This document shows, one piece after another, positions 39,043 through 48,130 of a stretch of 64,000 nucleotides of DNA. The notes beneath the pieces are model-generated. The model was not told where the DNA came from, made no database searches, and was given only the letters and a program-made list of their open reading frames with translations. Source of the DNA: Mariniblastus sp. (GTDB lineage Bacteria > Planctomycetota > Planctomycetia > Pirellulales > Pirellulaceae); contig JAKVBG010000007.1 of NCBI GenBank assembly GCA_022447605.1, forward strand, positions 1 to 64,000, given 5' to 3'. Each line of letters begins with the position of its first letter. Position 1 is the stretch's first letter. Position numbers and translations under genes: made by a program.

Positions 39043-39516
39043 ATGACACCCAACGAATCAGTTTTTGAAGTCAGCCTGTTTACCGACGGAGCCTGCAGCG
39101 GGAACCCAGGTCCTGGTGGTTGGGCGTTTATCCTGAGGCATCTACCCAGTGGCCACGAGTCGGAAGAGTCAGGTGGTGCGCCGGAAACGACCAACAACCG
39201 GATGGAACTGGAAGCGGTCGTCCAGGGCCTGCAGCGTCTCAAGCGACCGTGTCGCGTGGAACTGTTTACCGACAGTGTCTACGTTGGGAAGGGAATCACG
39301 GAGTGGATGAAAAATTGGAAACGCAACGGTTGGAAACGGAAAGAGAAGAATCGGCTGGTGCCGGTTAAAAACGAAGAACTATGGCGCCAATTGGATGCCT
39401 TGATTTCAAAACACTCCGTCAAGTACACCCGCGTTGCCGGACATAGCGGGCATCCCGAGAATGACCGTTGTGATGAGTTGGCGGTCGAAGCGTACCAGAA
39501 GTACCTGTACGGTTAG
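39043..39516 (+). CDS. rnhA: Ribonuclease HI
   Basis: This 157-aa enzyme cleaves the RNA strand of RNA-DNA hybrids. The first catalytic Asp lies in [17 protein letters not shown], the Glu in [13 protein letters not shown], the second Asp in [13 protein letters not shown], and the last in [11 protein letters not shown]. The handle region [14 protein letters not shown] is present. The length is standard for the bacterial type I enzyme. It lies 19 bp after the haem kinase gene and may share its transcript. Confidence 0.96.
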   Translation: MTPNESVFEVSLFTDGACSGNPGPGGWAFILRHLPSGHESEESGGAPETTNNRMELEAVVQGLQRLKRPCRVELFTDSVYVGKGITEWMKNWKRNGWKRKEKNRLVPVKNEELWRQLDALISKHSVKYTRVAGHSGHPENDRCDELAVEAYQKYLYG

Positions 39517-39589
39517 GCAATGCGGGCCGACGGAAATCAGCCTCGGGCATCGTTGCCGGTCATCAAGGGCCTGCCGCTTGGCTCGTGCC

Positions 39590-39943
39590 TTATTGATTTA
39601 CCCTGACCAGGATGGCTGCGAGAATCACCATTGTCAGCACCAGCCCCACAACTCCGGCTACGATGCCAAAGATGGCATGTGCCGAACCTCGAATCGCCGG
39701 GTTGATACGACGCTTTTTCAGCCCGACGATCCCCAGCCAGATCGAGGCGATCGCAAAAGGGCTGCCACAAGCCGGAATCCAGGCGAGCAAACCGAGGTAG
39801 TAAGCGGCCAGCGCACAGGGGTTCTTGTAGGGGATCACGCCCCCGGTCACGTCTCCTTCCGATCCAGCGGACGTTTGTGCTGGAACCAGATCAACCTGTG
39901 CAGCGGCGTACGGGTTCTCAGGAGGATGGTTGGGGTCGGCCAT
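39590..39943 (-). CDS. DUF4190-like small membrane protein
   Basis: This 117-aa protein has a Pro/Asn-rich N-terminus beginning MADPNHPPENPYAAAQ. Hydrophobic helices follow around LAAYYLGLLAWIPACGSPFAIASIWLG and, after KKRRINPAIRGSAHA, a second pair ending LVLTMVILAAIL. The pattern matches DUF4190 membrane proteins. Its function is unknown. ATG 39943 is chosen because the upstream extension has no conserved feature. It converges with rnhA. Confidence 0.75.
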   Translation of the reverse strand: MADPNHPPENPYAAAQVDLVPAQTSAGSEGDVTGGVIPYKNPCALAAYYLGLLAWIPACGSPFAIASIWLGIVGLKKRRINPAIRGSAHAIFGIVAGVVGLVLTMVILAAILVRVNQ

Positions 39944-40112
39944 GGAAACACCGCACCTTTTAAGAGAAGAGAACTGACTTGCCAAACCGGCCGGAACATG
40001 ACCCGGCATGGCGCTATGCTAGCCGGTTTATACGGCTTTTGCAACTTTTGGACCGACCGTCCAGGCAACCCGCTTTGTGACATGGGGATGCCTGTCGAGT
40101 GGTCAGGTCGAT

Positions 40113-41558
40113 TTACCGAGGAAGCTTCCTGATCGTATCTGCCTCACCACGGTGGCTGACGGTGAAATAATAGACTTGATAGACGGGGTCGATTTGGAGA
40201 TCGTCCCTGATTGTATCCAGATAGTCACCTGAGCGGACCATATCACAGGCAGGGACGCCGCACGTTTTCAGGAACTGGTCCGGCTGATCGCTGCCAAAGA
40301 TGAACGATTCCCCCAGGTCATCCATTCGCGTCAGGAAATCCGCGATCTCCGGCACCTGGGTTCGCCCCTCGACCGACTGTTGTGTTACAAAGTCAATCCA
40401 CAGACGGGACTGAGGGTGTTGCATCATCTGCATCAGGCTCTGGATGATCTTTCGATTGACCTGTTCTTCGAAGTACATGGAACAACCTTCATAGACAAAG
40501 ACCGTCGGCAGGGCCGGGTCAAATTCCGGGCAATTGGCCAACGCCTGGGCCGGGTCATCCTGCAGAAAATCAAGGGCCAGGCAGTACCGGTCCAAAGAGC
40601 CTTGTGGGTCGATCTCCTGTATGACGCGATCCCGTTCTTCGAGCATTTCTGGCAGGTCCATTTCAAAACACTTTATCTCGGGCCGGCGGATCGCATGGCG
40701 AAAGGCCCGCATGTCCAGGCCTGCCCCGACCAACACCAACTGTCGCAGGCCGGGCGTGTTGCGAATCGTATTGTCAATGTGCTGGGTCCTCGCGACCACC
40801 ATGTCAGTCAATTGAGGCAACGCCTTGCGCAACCTGGCCGCCAGTAGTTGACCGTGCGGTCCCGCGGCAATAACGGCATGCGGACAGTCAATACGCAGTC
40901 GCTGTCCCGGTTCTGAATTGCGGTTCCAGTTGAGATCCTGACCGGCGCGAACACCGGCAATCATCCTTGCCGATGCTTTGATTTTCTGCCGGAACAACAG
41001 GGAGCGGTTGCTGGTGTTGTCGAGGAGTTGAATGGTCGGCTGGGCAAAGTATTTCAGTACACCTTCCGCCACGGTTTCGCCATTGGATTCGAAGCTGACA
41101 TTCAGCGAGGCCAGCACCCGCTTGCCACGGGAGTACCGGTACACGATGTTGTTGGCCGTCTTCTCCTCAATCCGGCAACGGCCTGTCAGATGGCCCGTGC
41201 TCGGTCGTAAGTACTTGACGTCCATGGCGGCCAGCCACAGTGAAGCAGAATTGACCGGCTTGCACGGATGGACGCCCGCCATGGGAACCCCGCTTAGCAA
41301 GCTTGCCAAAGCGGTACCACCTGTATAGTCCGCCGACAAGGAAATCAGGGCAGCCTGATGGGTGCCATGCTGGTTGGTTGTGGCCTGGTTCAAGGGCAAT
41401 ACGGATTCAACCAACCCGTAATCAACCTTGGATACCCGCCAGTCACATGCTTCCAGAGCAGGTACTGATTTTCGTAACAGTCGCGTGACCAGTTGGGGAT
41501 TGATGCGATCCCGATAATCCGTTTCCCACGAAATGGCATTCGACTCTTGAACAATCAT
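40113..41558 (-). CDS. Hot-dog (DUF4442/thioesterase-like) domain fused to LCM-family methyltransferase
   Basis: This 481-aa protein joins two domains. Residues about 15-165 look like a hot-dog fold acyl-binding/thioesterase domain of the DUF4442/YiiD type: NQHGTHQAALISLSADYTGG, then MDVKYLRPSTGHLTGRCRI and GKRVLASLNVSFESNGETVA. From about residue 235 it is a class I SAM-dependent methyltransferase of the leucine-carboxyl-methyltransferase (LCM) family, with LVLVGAGLDMRAFR, FEMDLPEMLEERDRVI and VYEGCSMYFEEQ. LCM-like enzymes in bacteria usually methylate small acids or natural-product intermediates, so an acyl or carboxylate substrate is plausible. ATG 41558 is chosen. It is transcribed away from the giant kinase. 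Confidence 0.85.
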   Translation of the reverse strand: MIVQESNAISWETDYRDRINPQLVTRLLRKSVPALEACDWRVSKVDYGLVESVLPLNQATTNQHGTHQAALISLSADYTGGTALASLLSGVPMAGVHPCKPVNSASLWLAAMDVKYLRPSTGHLTGRCRIEEKTANNIVYRYSRGKRVLASLNVSFESNGETVAEGVLKYFAQPTIQLLDNTSNRSLLFRQKIKASARMIAGVRAGQDLNWNRNSEPGQRLRIDCPHAVIAAGPHGQLLAARLRKALPQLTDMVVARTQHIDNTIRNTPGLRQLVLVGAGLDMRAFRHAIRRPEIKCFEMDLPEMLEERDRVIQEIDPQGSLDRYCLALDFLQDDPAQALANCPEFDPALPTVFVYEGCSMYFEEQVNRKIIQSLMQMMQHPQSRLWIDFVTQQSVEGRTQVPEIADFLTRMDDLGESFIFGSDQPDQFLKTCGVPACDMVRSGDYLDTIRDDLQIDPVYQVYYFTVSHRGEADTIRKLPR

Positions 41559-41854
41559 TAAGCTGCTGCTCCATCTCGGACAAAGTTCCACCGACATGAT
41601 GCGACCTAGTACGTCCAAGACAAGTCAATTTTTCCGGCTCCGTTGCCAACTCAGGAAAACTCCATACAGATTTGATGGTCCGGCAATATAGAAAAACCTA
41701 TGTTTAACTTGAGATTCCGGAATTGCCTGGCAAGCTCACCCCTTTTTCCCCCGCAGACAAACGCCGAAAAATTGACGTGACCGCTACGTTCCTAACGGGT
41801 CCGCAGCGGTCTGGCAGTTATGCCGGGTGACGAAAACCTTGAATTTAAAGGGGG
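41559..41854. other. Divergent promoter region between the fusion enzyme and giant kinase
   Basis: The roughly 300-bp gap must carry promoters for both neighbours. TTGACG at 41772-41777 could be a plus-strand -35, but the following TAACGG is only 15 bp away and poor. No repeat or RNA gene is seen. Confidence 0.35.
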
Positions 41855-44800
41855 ATGCTGCCTGGCAATCCAACCTGCCCTCTCCCTTTGACCAAGACCA
41901 TGAATCAACTTGCCACCAACAACCGGGAACGCCTGTTTGGCCATTACGAGGTCTTGCAAGACCGCGCCCGGGAAGATTCACGACCGCAAAAGCGGGGGGA
42001 ATTTGGTTTGGTTCGTGACGCTCGTAACGGTCATGAGGCGCTGATACGCTACCTGCCAGAAAAATATTTTTCCACCAATCGGATTTCCCGCTTCAAAAAT
42101 CAACTCCGACTACTGGCCCGAATCAAGACGGGCTCTTTCCTGGCACCCATCGAATTCGGGCACCAGGACGGTTTTGTTTTTTCTGTCCAGCAGCCGATCC
42201 CCTATCCAACCCTGAGTGAATATTTTGGCCGTACGGGCTGCGATTCTCTGGGCCTGGAGCAGGCACTCGATTTGGCCCACAATATCCTGCGTGTGCTGCA
42301 GGAAGTGCACTCAACGGGCTGTGTGCTCGGTACTCTGGAACCATCCTCCATTTATTACGACGGCCAACGGGCTGCCTTGAATTGCCCCGGCCCCTGCGAT
42401 TTCCTTGACCCGTCAGGTGACGAAGGCCAGGCGATTGAGTTTGCCAAGTATGCTTCACCCGAAATGGCCGGGTCGATCGAACAGGATGTGGGGCCGCCCT
42501 CGGACCTGTATTCATTTGGCGTTTTGTTGTATCGCCTATTGGCTGGCCGAACACCGTTTCAAGGTCAACACGTTGGCCAGATTATCATTCAGCATGTGAC
42601 GACGCGTCCTGACTTTACTTGTCTCGACAGCCGAGTGCCTCCGGTCCTCAAGGAAATCCTGGCACACCTGCTGAAGAAGGAGCCATGCGACCGTTACCAA
42701 TCAGCCGCCTCGGTGTTGCATGATATCGAACATTTGATTCGGGCCCGGCATCAGGGAAATCGACTCGATCAGTTTGTGGTAGGCCGATCTGACGCCCGGT
42801 CTTCGATTATTGAACCGGCCCTTGTCGGGCGGACGGCGGAGCTTGAGTGTCTGACCGGCCGTCTTGAGATGGCCCGCCGTGGCTCAGGCCAGGTTGTGGC
42901 CGTGAGTTGCCCGAGCGGTATCGGTAAAACCCGCTTGGTTCACGAGTTGATCCAGGATGCAACCGGCAAGGGCTTTGCCCTCTATCGGGGTATGGCAACC
43001 AACCAGGCGGGCCAGCTGCCGATGTCACCCTGGTTGGAGATCATTCGTCAATTTGCCCTGAACCTCAAGAGTGACCCGCAACAACGGACGAACTTGCACC
43101 AGGAATTGGCCGATTACCGGGAAGAGATTTCCACCATTCTCCCCGAATTTGCAGAGCAACTGGGATGGAACATGAACCGGTTGATGGGGCCGGATGAGTT
43201 GGGCGCCAAGCGGGTCAACCAGGCCGTGGTCAAGGTGTTGACACAAATCAGTACGGAACAAGCCCCGGCATTGATTTGGATTGACGACACTCAATGGCTC
43301 GATCCCCGTTCGCTGGACATCCTCCAACTGATCCAAAGCGGCCCACTGCGCCATGCGATGTTGGTGCTCAGTTTGCGTCCGAATGAAGGTGTCAGCCCGG
43401 CCGTTTTTGAGCGGGTTGCCATCGATACCCATATTGAATTACAGCCATTGAACCCGGGCGAGATACGCGCTTTGCTTGAATCGATGGCGGGCGTGTTGCC
43501 CGCTGTTGCGATCGAGACGATCGTCAAACTCTCGGCAGGCAGCCCGTTCATGGGTTCGGCCATTTTACGTGGCATGGTCGAGTCGGGAGCCCTGGTCGCC
43601 AAAGAAAACAGATGGACCATTGAGCCCGAAAAAATGGCCGATATCCAGGCATCGCGGGATGCGGCCGAGGCGCTCTGGAAGCGATTAGCACAGGTTCCCC
43701 CGCCGATATTGAACCAGTTGTCGATCGCGGCCATCATCGGGAAAGAGTTCGACGGCCACACGATTGTCGAATTGACCGGGATGTCATTCGAACAGGCTCG
43801 AGCCAACTTTGACTGGTGTCGAAATCAGCGATTGATATGGGCGATGAGGGATGGTAATTATTCATTTGTCCATGACTCCATCCGCGAAACGCTTATCCGT
43901 CGCCTGAGTGACCAGCAGCGGGCCCAATGGAACAACCGTTTTGCCCAGCAATTGGAACGCAACGAACCGGACCGCTGGTTTGAAATTGCCTGCCACTACG
44001 ATGCGGCCGGGAATGCGGCCCAGGCATTCCCGTTTGCTCTGAAGGCCGCTGCACAGGCTCGCAAGCAATATTCCCTGATAGCCGCCGAAGAGCTCCTGCG
44101 AATTGCGGATCGCGGTCTGAAAGCAACCGCCAGCCCAGAGCGTCACCAGGTCGAGTCCGGGTTGGCTGACGTTCTGATGCTGCTGGGTCGTTACGATGAA
44201 GCGGATCAGTGGTTTGTACGAGCCCAGGACTCTGCAAAATCGGCAACGGAAAAAGCTCGGACGGCCATGAAACGTGGGGAGCTGGAATTCAAGCGGGGCC
44301 ACAAGGAGAAGGCAGTTCTGTTTTTTGAGGAAGCGGTGCATGAACTGGGCTATCGAATTCCTGCCGGGCGCTTCCGACTGTTGATTCAACTTGCGCGCCA
44401 GGTGATGACGCAGGCTTTCCACACGATCTTCCCGCAGTGGTTTGTCGGTCGTTGCCAGGCGTTTACTGAAAAAGATCGGCTGACCTGCCGGATCTTCAGC
44501 AAGCTGGCATACGGCTACTGGTATACACGAGGTAAGTACAGGACTTTTTGGGCGCATTTTGCCGGTATGAATTTGGCAGAGCGACACCCACCTACGCTGG
44601 AGCTGGCCCAGGCGTATTCCGAGCATGCCCCGGGGATGAGCCTGATCCCGTGGCACAGCCGTGGCATCAAGTATGCCCGTCGATCTCTTGATATCCGTCA
44701 AAAACTGAACGATGTTTGGGGGCAGGGGCAGTCCCGGAACTTCTACAGCATCCTGCTCTATTCGTCGTCGCAGTTTCAGGAGTGTATCGAACAGGCCCAG

Positions 44801-47728
44801 CATGCCGAGTCCATTCTGGTGCGAACGGGTGATGCCTGGGAGATGAACATCGCCAGGTACCAGTGGGCCGCATCGATGTACCGGATGGGCAAGCTGCCAG
44901 AGGCATTGAAGCTGGCCAAGCAGACGTATGAATCTGCCCTGGCGATCGGCGACTTTCAATCGACCGGCAATATTATCGATATCTGGGCCAGGGCTTCGTT
45001 GGGGCAAATGCCGGATGAAGTGATCCAGCGGGAGCGGTCCCGTTCGTTACTCGATCACCAGGGGCAGTGCCAGGTCTTGCTGGCCGAGGGCATCTGTCTT
45101 TTTTACCGCGGCCAATACAGTCGATCTGGAAAGTGTTTTTTGACAGCGATCAAGCGTGCCGAGCGAGCCGGTGTGGTGAACACTTACATCACTCCCAACT
45201 ATGCCTGGTTGGCGACGGCTCTGCGAAGGGAGTTGGAAAACAGCCCACCCAGGTCTCAGGCGGCCCGACGCAGATCGATCCGCGGGTTCTTAAAGGCTGC
45301 CAAACGAGCCGTCAAAATTTCGCGTCGATTCCAGAACGAATTGCCACATGCCCTTCGCGAGCTGGCGGCCGCCCTGGCACTGTCCGGCCGGCCCAAACGG
45401 GCAAAGCGACTTCTCCAGGAAAGCCTGGTGGTTGCTCAGCAACAGGACGCTGCTTACGAAGTGGCTTTGACCCGAAAGATGTTCGGTTCGATCGGTCGGG
45501 AGCTGCAATGGCCCGGATCGGAGGAACTGGTGGCAAACGCCACGTCGCAACTGGAGTCCCTGGACCATTCCGTTAGCGAGCATGATCAGGAAACGTCTCT
45601 TTCACTGATCGACCGTTTTGACACGTTGTTGAGCTCCGGCCGAGAGATTGCATCCGCGATGCGGCGAGACCTGGTTCTGGAGCGCACCCTGCAGGCCAGT
45701 CAAAGTCTGTTGCGTGGACAGCGAACATTGATTCTCCAGGTTCACAAGGATCGCGTTGCCATCGTGGCGGGCCCCGCCGATCGGGCGTTTGACCCGGAGC
45801 TGGTCAAACAGGCGATGGAGACTCGGAAAACGGTGGTCTGTGAACAGGAAAAAGTCCTTCAGCATGGCACCCCGTCCAGGAATACGGGCGGTTTTCTGTG
45901 CAGCCCCATTACGGTCAACGACCGTACTGAAATGTGCATTTATGTTGCCAATGATCTTGTGAAGGGTCTGTATGGCGAAAATGAAATCCGCATCGCCGAC
46001 TATTTAAGCAGTGCGGCCGGCGCCGCGTTGGAAAAAGCAAGGGGTTTCCAGCAGCTTGCCGAGCTCAACCAGACGTTGGAACAGAAGGTCCTCGAACGGA
46101 CGGCTGCCGTCGAGGCCCGATCCCACGAGCTGGAAATCACGGCCGACGAATTGCGGAGAACGCAAACCGACTTGGAGATTGCCCGGGATGAAGCGGAAGC
46201 GGCCAACTCGGCGAAGAGCAGTTTCCTGGCCAGGATCAGCCACGAGATTCGCACGCCGATATCGGCCGTCATCGGTTTTACCGAATTGATGCTAAGGGGT
46301 GTGGTAACCAATCCCCGGGAACAGAACCGCAACCTCGAGACCATTCACGCCAGCGGCAATCACCTGCTGCAGCTGATCAATGACCTGTTGGACATTTCCA
46401 AGATCGAGGCAGACAAGATTGAAGTTGAGTCGATGGAATGTGAGCCAGCCCGGATTGCCCAGGAGGTACTATCCACTCTGAAAGCGAGATCGGTTCCAAA
46501 GGGAGTCGAGCTCGATCTTCGCATTCTCGGTTTGATTCCACGGACGATTACCAGCGACCCAACTCGCCTGAGGCAAATCCTGACCAATATCATTGGCAAC
46601 GCCGTCAAGTTTACGGAACAGGGCCAGGTGGTGGTGGATATCCGAGTCGATGAAACCAGTCGTCAACTCACGATGGAAATTCGCGATACGGGTATCGGGA
46701 TGACTGAGCAACAACTCGAGAAGATATTCGATCCGTTTACGCAAGCCGACTCTTCGACCACCCGGCGGTTTGGAGGGACCGGCTTGGGCCTGTCGATCAG
46801 TCAGCGTTTGATGGAGATCCTGGGCGGTTCGATGTCGGTCCAGAGTTCACCCGGACGGGGAAGTTGCTTTACGTTGCGACTGCCCTTTGAGACAAGCAGC
46901 GATCGGGAAATGGTGGACAGCAATTATCTGGTGGAAATCGACCGGTGCCGACATGACAGGAGCTGGAGCCCGGTCCAGTTAAAGGGCCTGAAGGCATTGG
47001 TAGTGGATGATTCCGAAACCAACAGGGAATTGCTCAGTATCGTGCTGGGCGAAGCAGGCGCCATGATCGAAACAAGGGAAAACGGCCAGCAGGCATTGGA
47101 TCGACTTCAACAAGGCGACTCGGTCGATGTCGTATTGATGGATATGCAAATGCCGATTCTTGACGGTTACACGGCTACCGAGCAACTTCGTCAACTCGGT
47201 TTTGACAAACCGATCATTGCTTTGACCGCCAACTCGATGAAGGGTGACGAGGAGCGATGCCTGGCTGCCGGTTGTAACGACTACGTTTCCAAGCCGATCG
47301 ACTTTGACCGGTTGCTTGAAAAGCTGGACCGGATTTTTCAGGACAGGTTGTCTTGCGGCGAGAGCATGCCTGCGAGTTCTCCGACCCAGACGTTGTCGAT
47401 TGCGGGGACCGCAGAGCGGATCGATCAGCAGGCGCGTGGCACCGTCCCCGCGCTGGAGTACCCGGCCGACGAGCCTTTCAGGTCACTTTCCCGGAAGTTC
47501 ATTGATAAAATCCGCAACCGGTTGCCTGAGTTAAATCGGGCCATTGAAGAACAGGACTTTTCCGTGATCGGTCAAATGGCGCACTGGATCAAAGGGACGG
47601 GGGGTACGGTCGGCCTTCCTCAACTGTCGGAGATCTCGATACAAATCGAGGAGGCAGTGAAACGCCACGCTCTTGATGAAACGAGGACCCATTGCCAGAG
47701 ACTCGGGGCGCTCGTCTCCCTGTCTTGA
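41855..47728 (+). CDS. Giant pseudokinase / AAA ATPase / TPR / GAF / hybrid histidine kinase with REC and HPt
   Basis: This is a 1957-aa signalling protein. Residues about 30-310 have a Ser/Thr-kinase-like fold that keeps the C-lobe (KYASPEMAG, SDLYSFGVLLYRLLAGRTPF). The HRD motif reads GTLEPSSIYY, the DFG position reads CDFLD, and the VAIK Lys is Arg (ALIRYL), so it is probably catalytically dead. A MalT-like ATPase follows (VGRTAEL, SCPSGIGKTRL near 350), then TPR-like repeats (about 770-1180), a GAF-like region (about 1250-1400), a coiled coil, HisKA (His1463 in RISHEIRTPISAV), HATPase_c, a receiver domain (Asp1763 in LMDMQMP) and an HPt domain (His1910 in MAHWIKGTGG). No membrane segment is seen. 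ATG 41855 and ATG 41900 are both possible starts. Confidence 0.92.
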   Translation: MLPGNPTCPLPLTKTMNQLATNNRERLFGHYEVLQDRAREDSRPQKRGEFGLVRDARNGHEALIRYLPEKYFSTNRISRFKNQLRLLARIKTGSFLAPIEFGHQDGFVFSVQQPIPYPTLSEYFGRTGCDSLGLEQALDLAHNILRVLQEVHSTGCVLGTLEPSSIYYDGQRAALNCPGPCDFLDPSGDEGQAIEFAKYASPEMAGSIEQDVGPPSDLYSFGVLLYRLLAGRTPFQGQHVGQIIIQHVTTRPDFTCLDSRVPPVLKEILAHLLKKEPCDRYQSAASVLHDIEHLIRARHQGNRLDQFVVGRSDARSSIIEPALVGRTAELECLTGRLEMARRGSGQVVAVSCPSGIGKTRLVHELIQDATGKGFALYRGMATNQAGQLPMSPWLEIIRQFALNLKSDPQQRTNLHQELADYREEISTILPEFAEQLGWNMNRLMGPDELGAKRVNQAVVKVLTQISTEQAPALIWIDDTQWLDPRSLDILQLIQSGPLRHAMLVLSLRPNEGVSPAVFERVAIDTHIELQPLNPGEIRALLESMAGVLPAVAIETIVKLSAGSPFMGSAILRGMVESGALVAKENRWTIEPEKMADIQASRDAAEALWKRLAQVPPPILNQLSIAAIIGKEFDGHTIVELTGMSFEQARANFDWCRNQRLIWAMRDGNYSFVHDSIRETLIRRLSDQQRAQWNNRFAQQLERNEPDRWFEIACHYDAAGNAAQAFPFALKAAAQARKQYSLIAAEELLRIADRGLKATASPERHQVESGLADVLMLLGRYDEADQWFVRAQDSAKSATEKARTAMKRGELEFKRGHKEKAVLFFEEAVHELGYRIPAGRFRLLIQLARQVMTQAFHTIFPQWFVGRCQAFTEKDRLTCRIFSKLAYGYWYTRGKYRTFWAHFAGMNLAERHPPTLELAQAYSEHAPGMSLIPWHSRGIKYARRSLDIRQKLNDVWGQGQSRNFYSILLYSSSQFQECIEQAQHAESILVRTGDAWEMNIARYQWAASMYRMGKLPEALKLAKQTYESALAIGDFQSTGNIIDIWARASLGQMPDEVIQRERSRSLLDHQGQCQVLLAEGICLFYRGQYSRSGKCFLTAIKRAERAGVVNTYITPNYAWLATALRRELENSPPRSQAARRRSIRGFLKAAKRAVKISRRFQNELPHALRELAAALALSGRPKRAKRLLQESLVVAQQQDAAYEVALTRKMFGSIGRELQWPGSEELVANATSQLESLDHSVSEHDQETSLSLIDRFDTLLSSGREIASAMRRDLVLERTLQASQSLLRGQRTLILQVHKDRVAIVAGPADRAFDPELVKQAMETRKTVVCEQEKVLQHGTPSRNTGGFLCSPITVNDRTEMCIYVANDLVKGLYGENEIRIADYLSSAAGAALEKARGFQQLAELNQTLEQKVLERTAAVEARSHELEITADELRRTQTDLEIARDEAEAANSAKSSFLARISHEIRTPISAVIGFTELMLRGVVTNPREQNRNLETIHASGNHLLQLINDLLDISKIEADKIEVESMECEPARIAQEVLSTLKARSVPKGVELDLRILGLIPRTITSDPTRLRQILTNIIGNAVKFTEQGQVVVDIRVDETSRQLTMEIRDTGIGMTEQQLEKIFDPFTQADSSTTRRFGGTGLGLSISQRLMEILGGSMSVQSSPGRGSCFTLRLPFETSSDREMVDSNYLVEIDRCRHDRSWSPVQLKGLKALVVDDSETNRELLSIVLGEAGAMIETRENGQQALDRLQQGDSVDVVLMDMQMPILDGYTATEQLRQLGFDKPIIALTANSMKGDEERCLAAGCNDYVSKPIDFDRLLEKLDRIFQDRLSCGESMPASSPTQTLSIAGTAERIDQQARGTVPALEYPADEPFRSLSRKFIDKIRNRLPELNRAIEEQDFSVIGQMAHWIKGTGGTVGLPQLSEISIQIEEAVKRHALDETRTHCQRLGALVSLS

Positions 47729-47743
47729 TGGTTGGCTGCGGCA

Positions 47744-48103
47744 TCAGGGCTGGCCGTCGACAAACTCCAAGCCGACCAGCCACAGGGGATGGTCCTTACC
47801 CAGACTGGAACAATGGCGGACCCGGGCGACCAGGCTGGCATTGAAGTCTACCAGCGAAACGCGGACAAACTCGTGCGGGATCGCTTCCAGGTTGAGGAAT
47901 CCTACACCGCTGGTGCTGATGTCCCGAGAGAGGGCTCGAAACGAGTCTCCGACAGGTTGGAAATCGAGATCCAGCGGTTGGATCATCAGGGAGAGGCTGT
48001 GTGGTTGACGGCTGTTTCCTCGCCGGCTGGAGTCTTCTTGTGCCGTCGTCAATTCACGGATAAGGGCATTCACATCTTCGAACGGTTGCTCGCTGTCAGT
48101 CAT
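47744..48103 (-). CDS. PilZ domain protein
   Basis: This 119-aa protein is a single PilZ domain. The RxxxR motif lies in RRGNSRQP near residue 28, and the second motif is DISTSGVGF near residue 62, matching the c-di-GMP-binding (D/N)xSxxG pattern. Binding of c-di-GMP is therefore likely. Such stand-alone PilZ proteins work as adaptors in motility, surface polysaccharide or stalk control. It converges with the giant kinase gene at only 15 bp, and lies 27 bp downstream of the PhyH gene in the same direction. Confidence 0.85.
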   Translation of the reverse strand: MTDSEQPFEDVNALIRELTTAQEDSSRRGNSRQPHSLSLMIQPLDLDFQPVGDSFRALSRDISTSGVGFLNLEAIPHEFVRVSLVDFNASLVARVRHCSSLGKDHPLWLVGLEFVDGQP

Positions 48104-48130
48104 GGCTTTTCCTGCATCGACGCCTCGATC

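Noticed and set aside
43862-45007. 381-codon minus-strand frame inside the giant kinase
   Set aside because: It is antisense to the TPR-like part of the 1957-aa protein and shows no signature.
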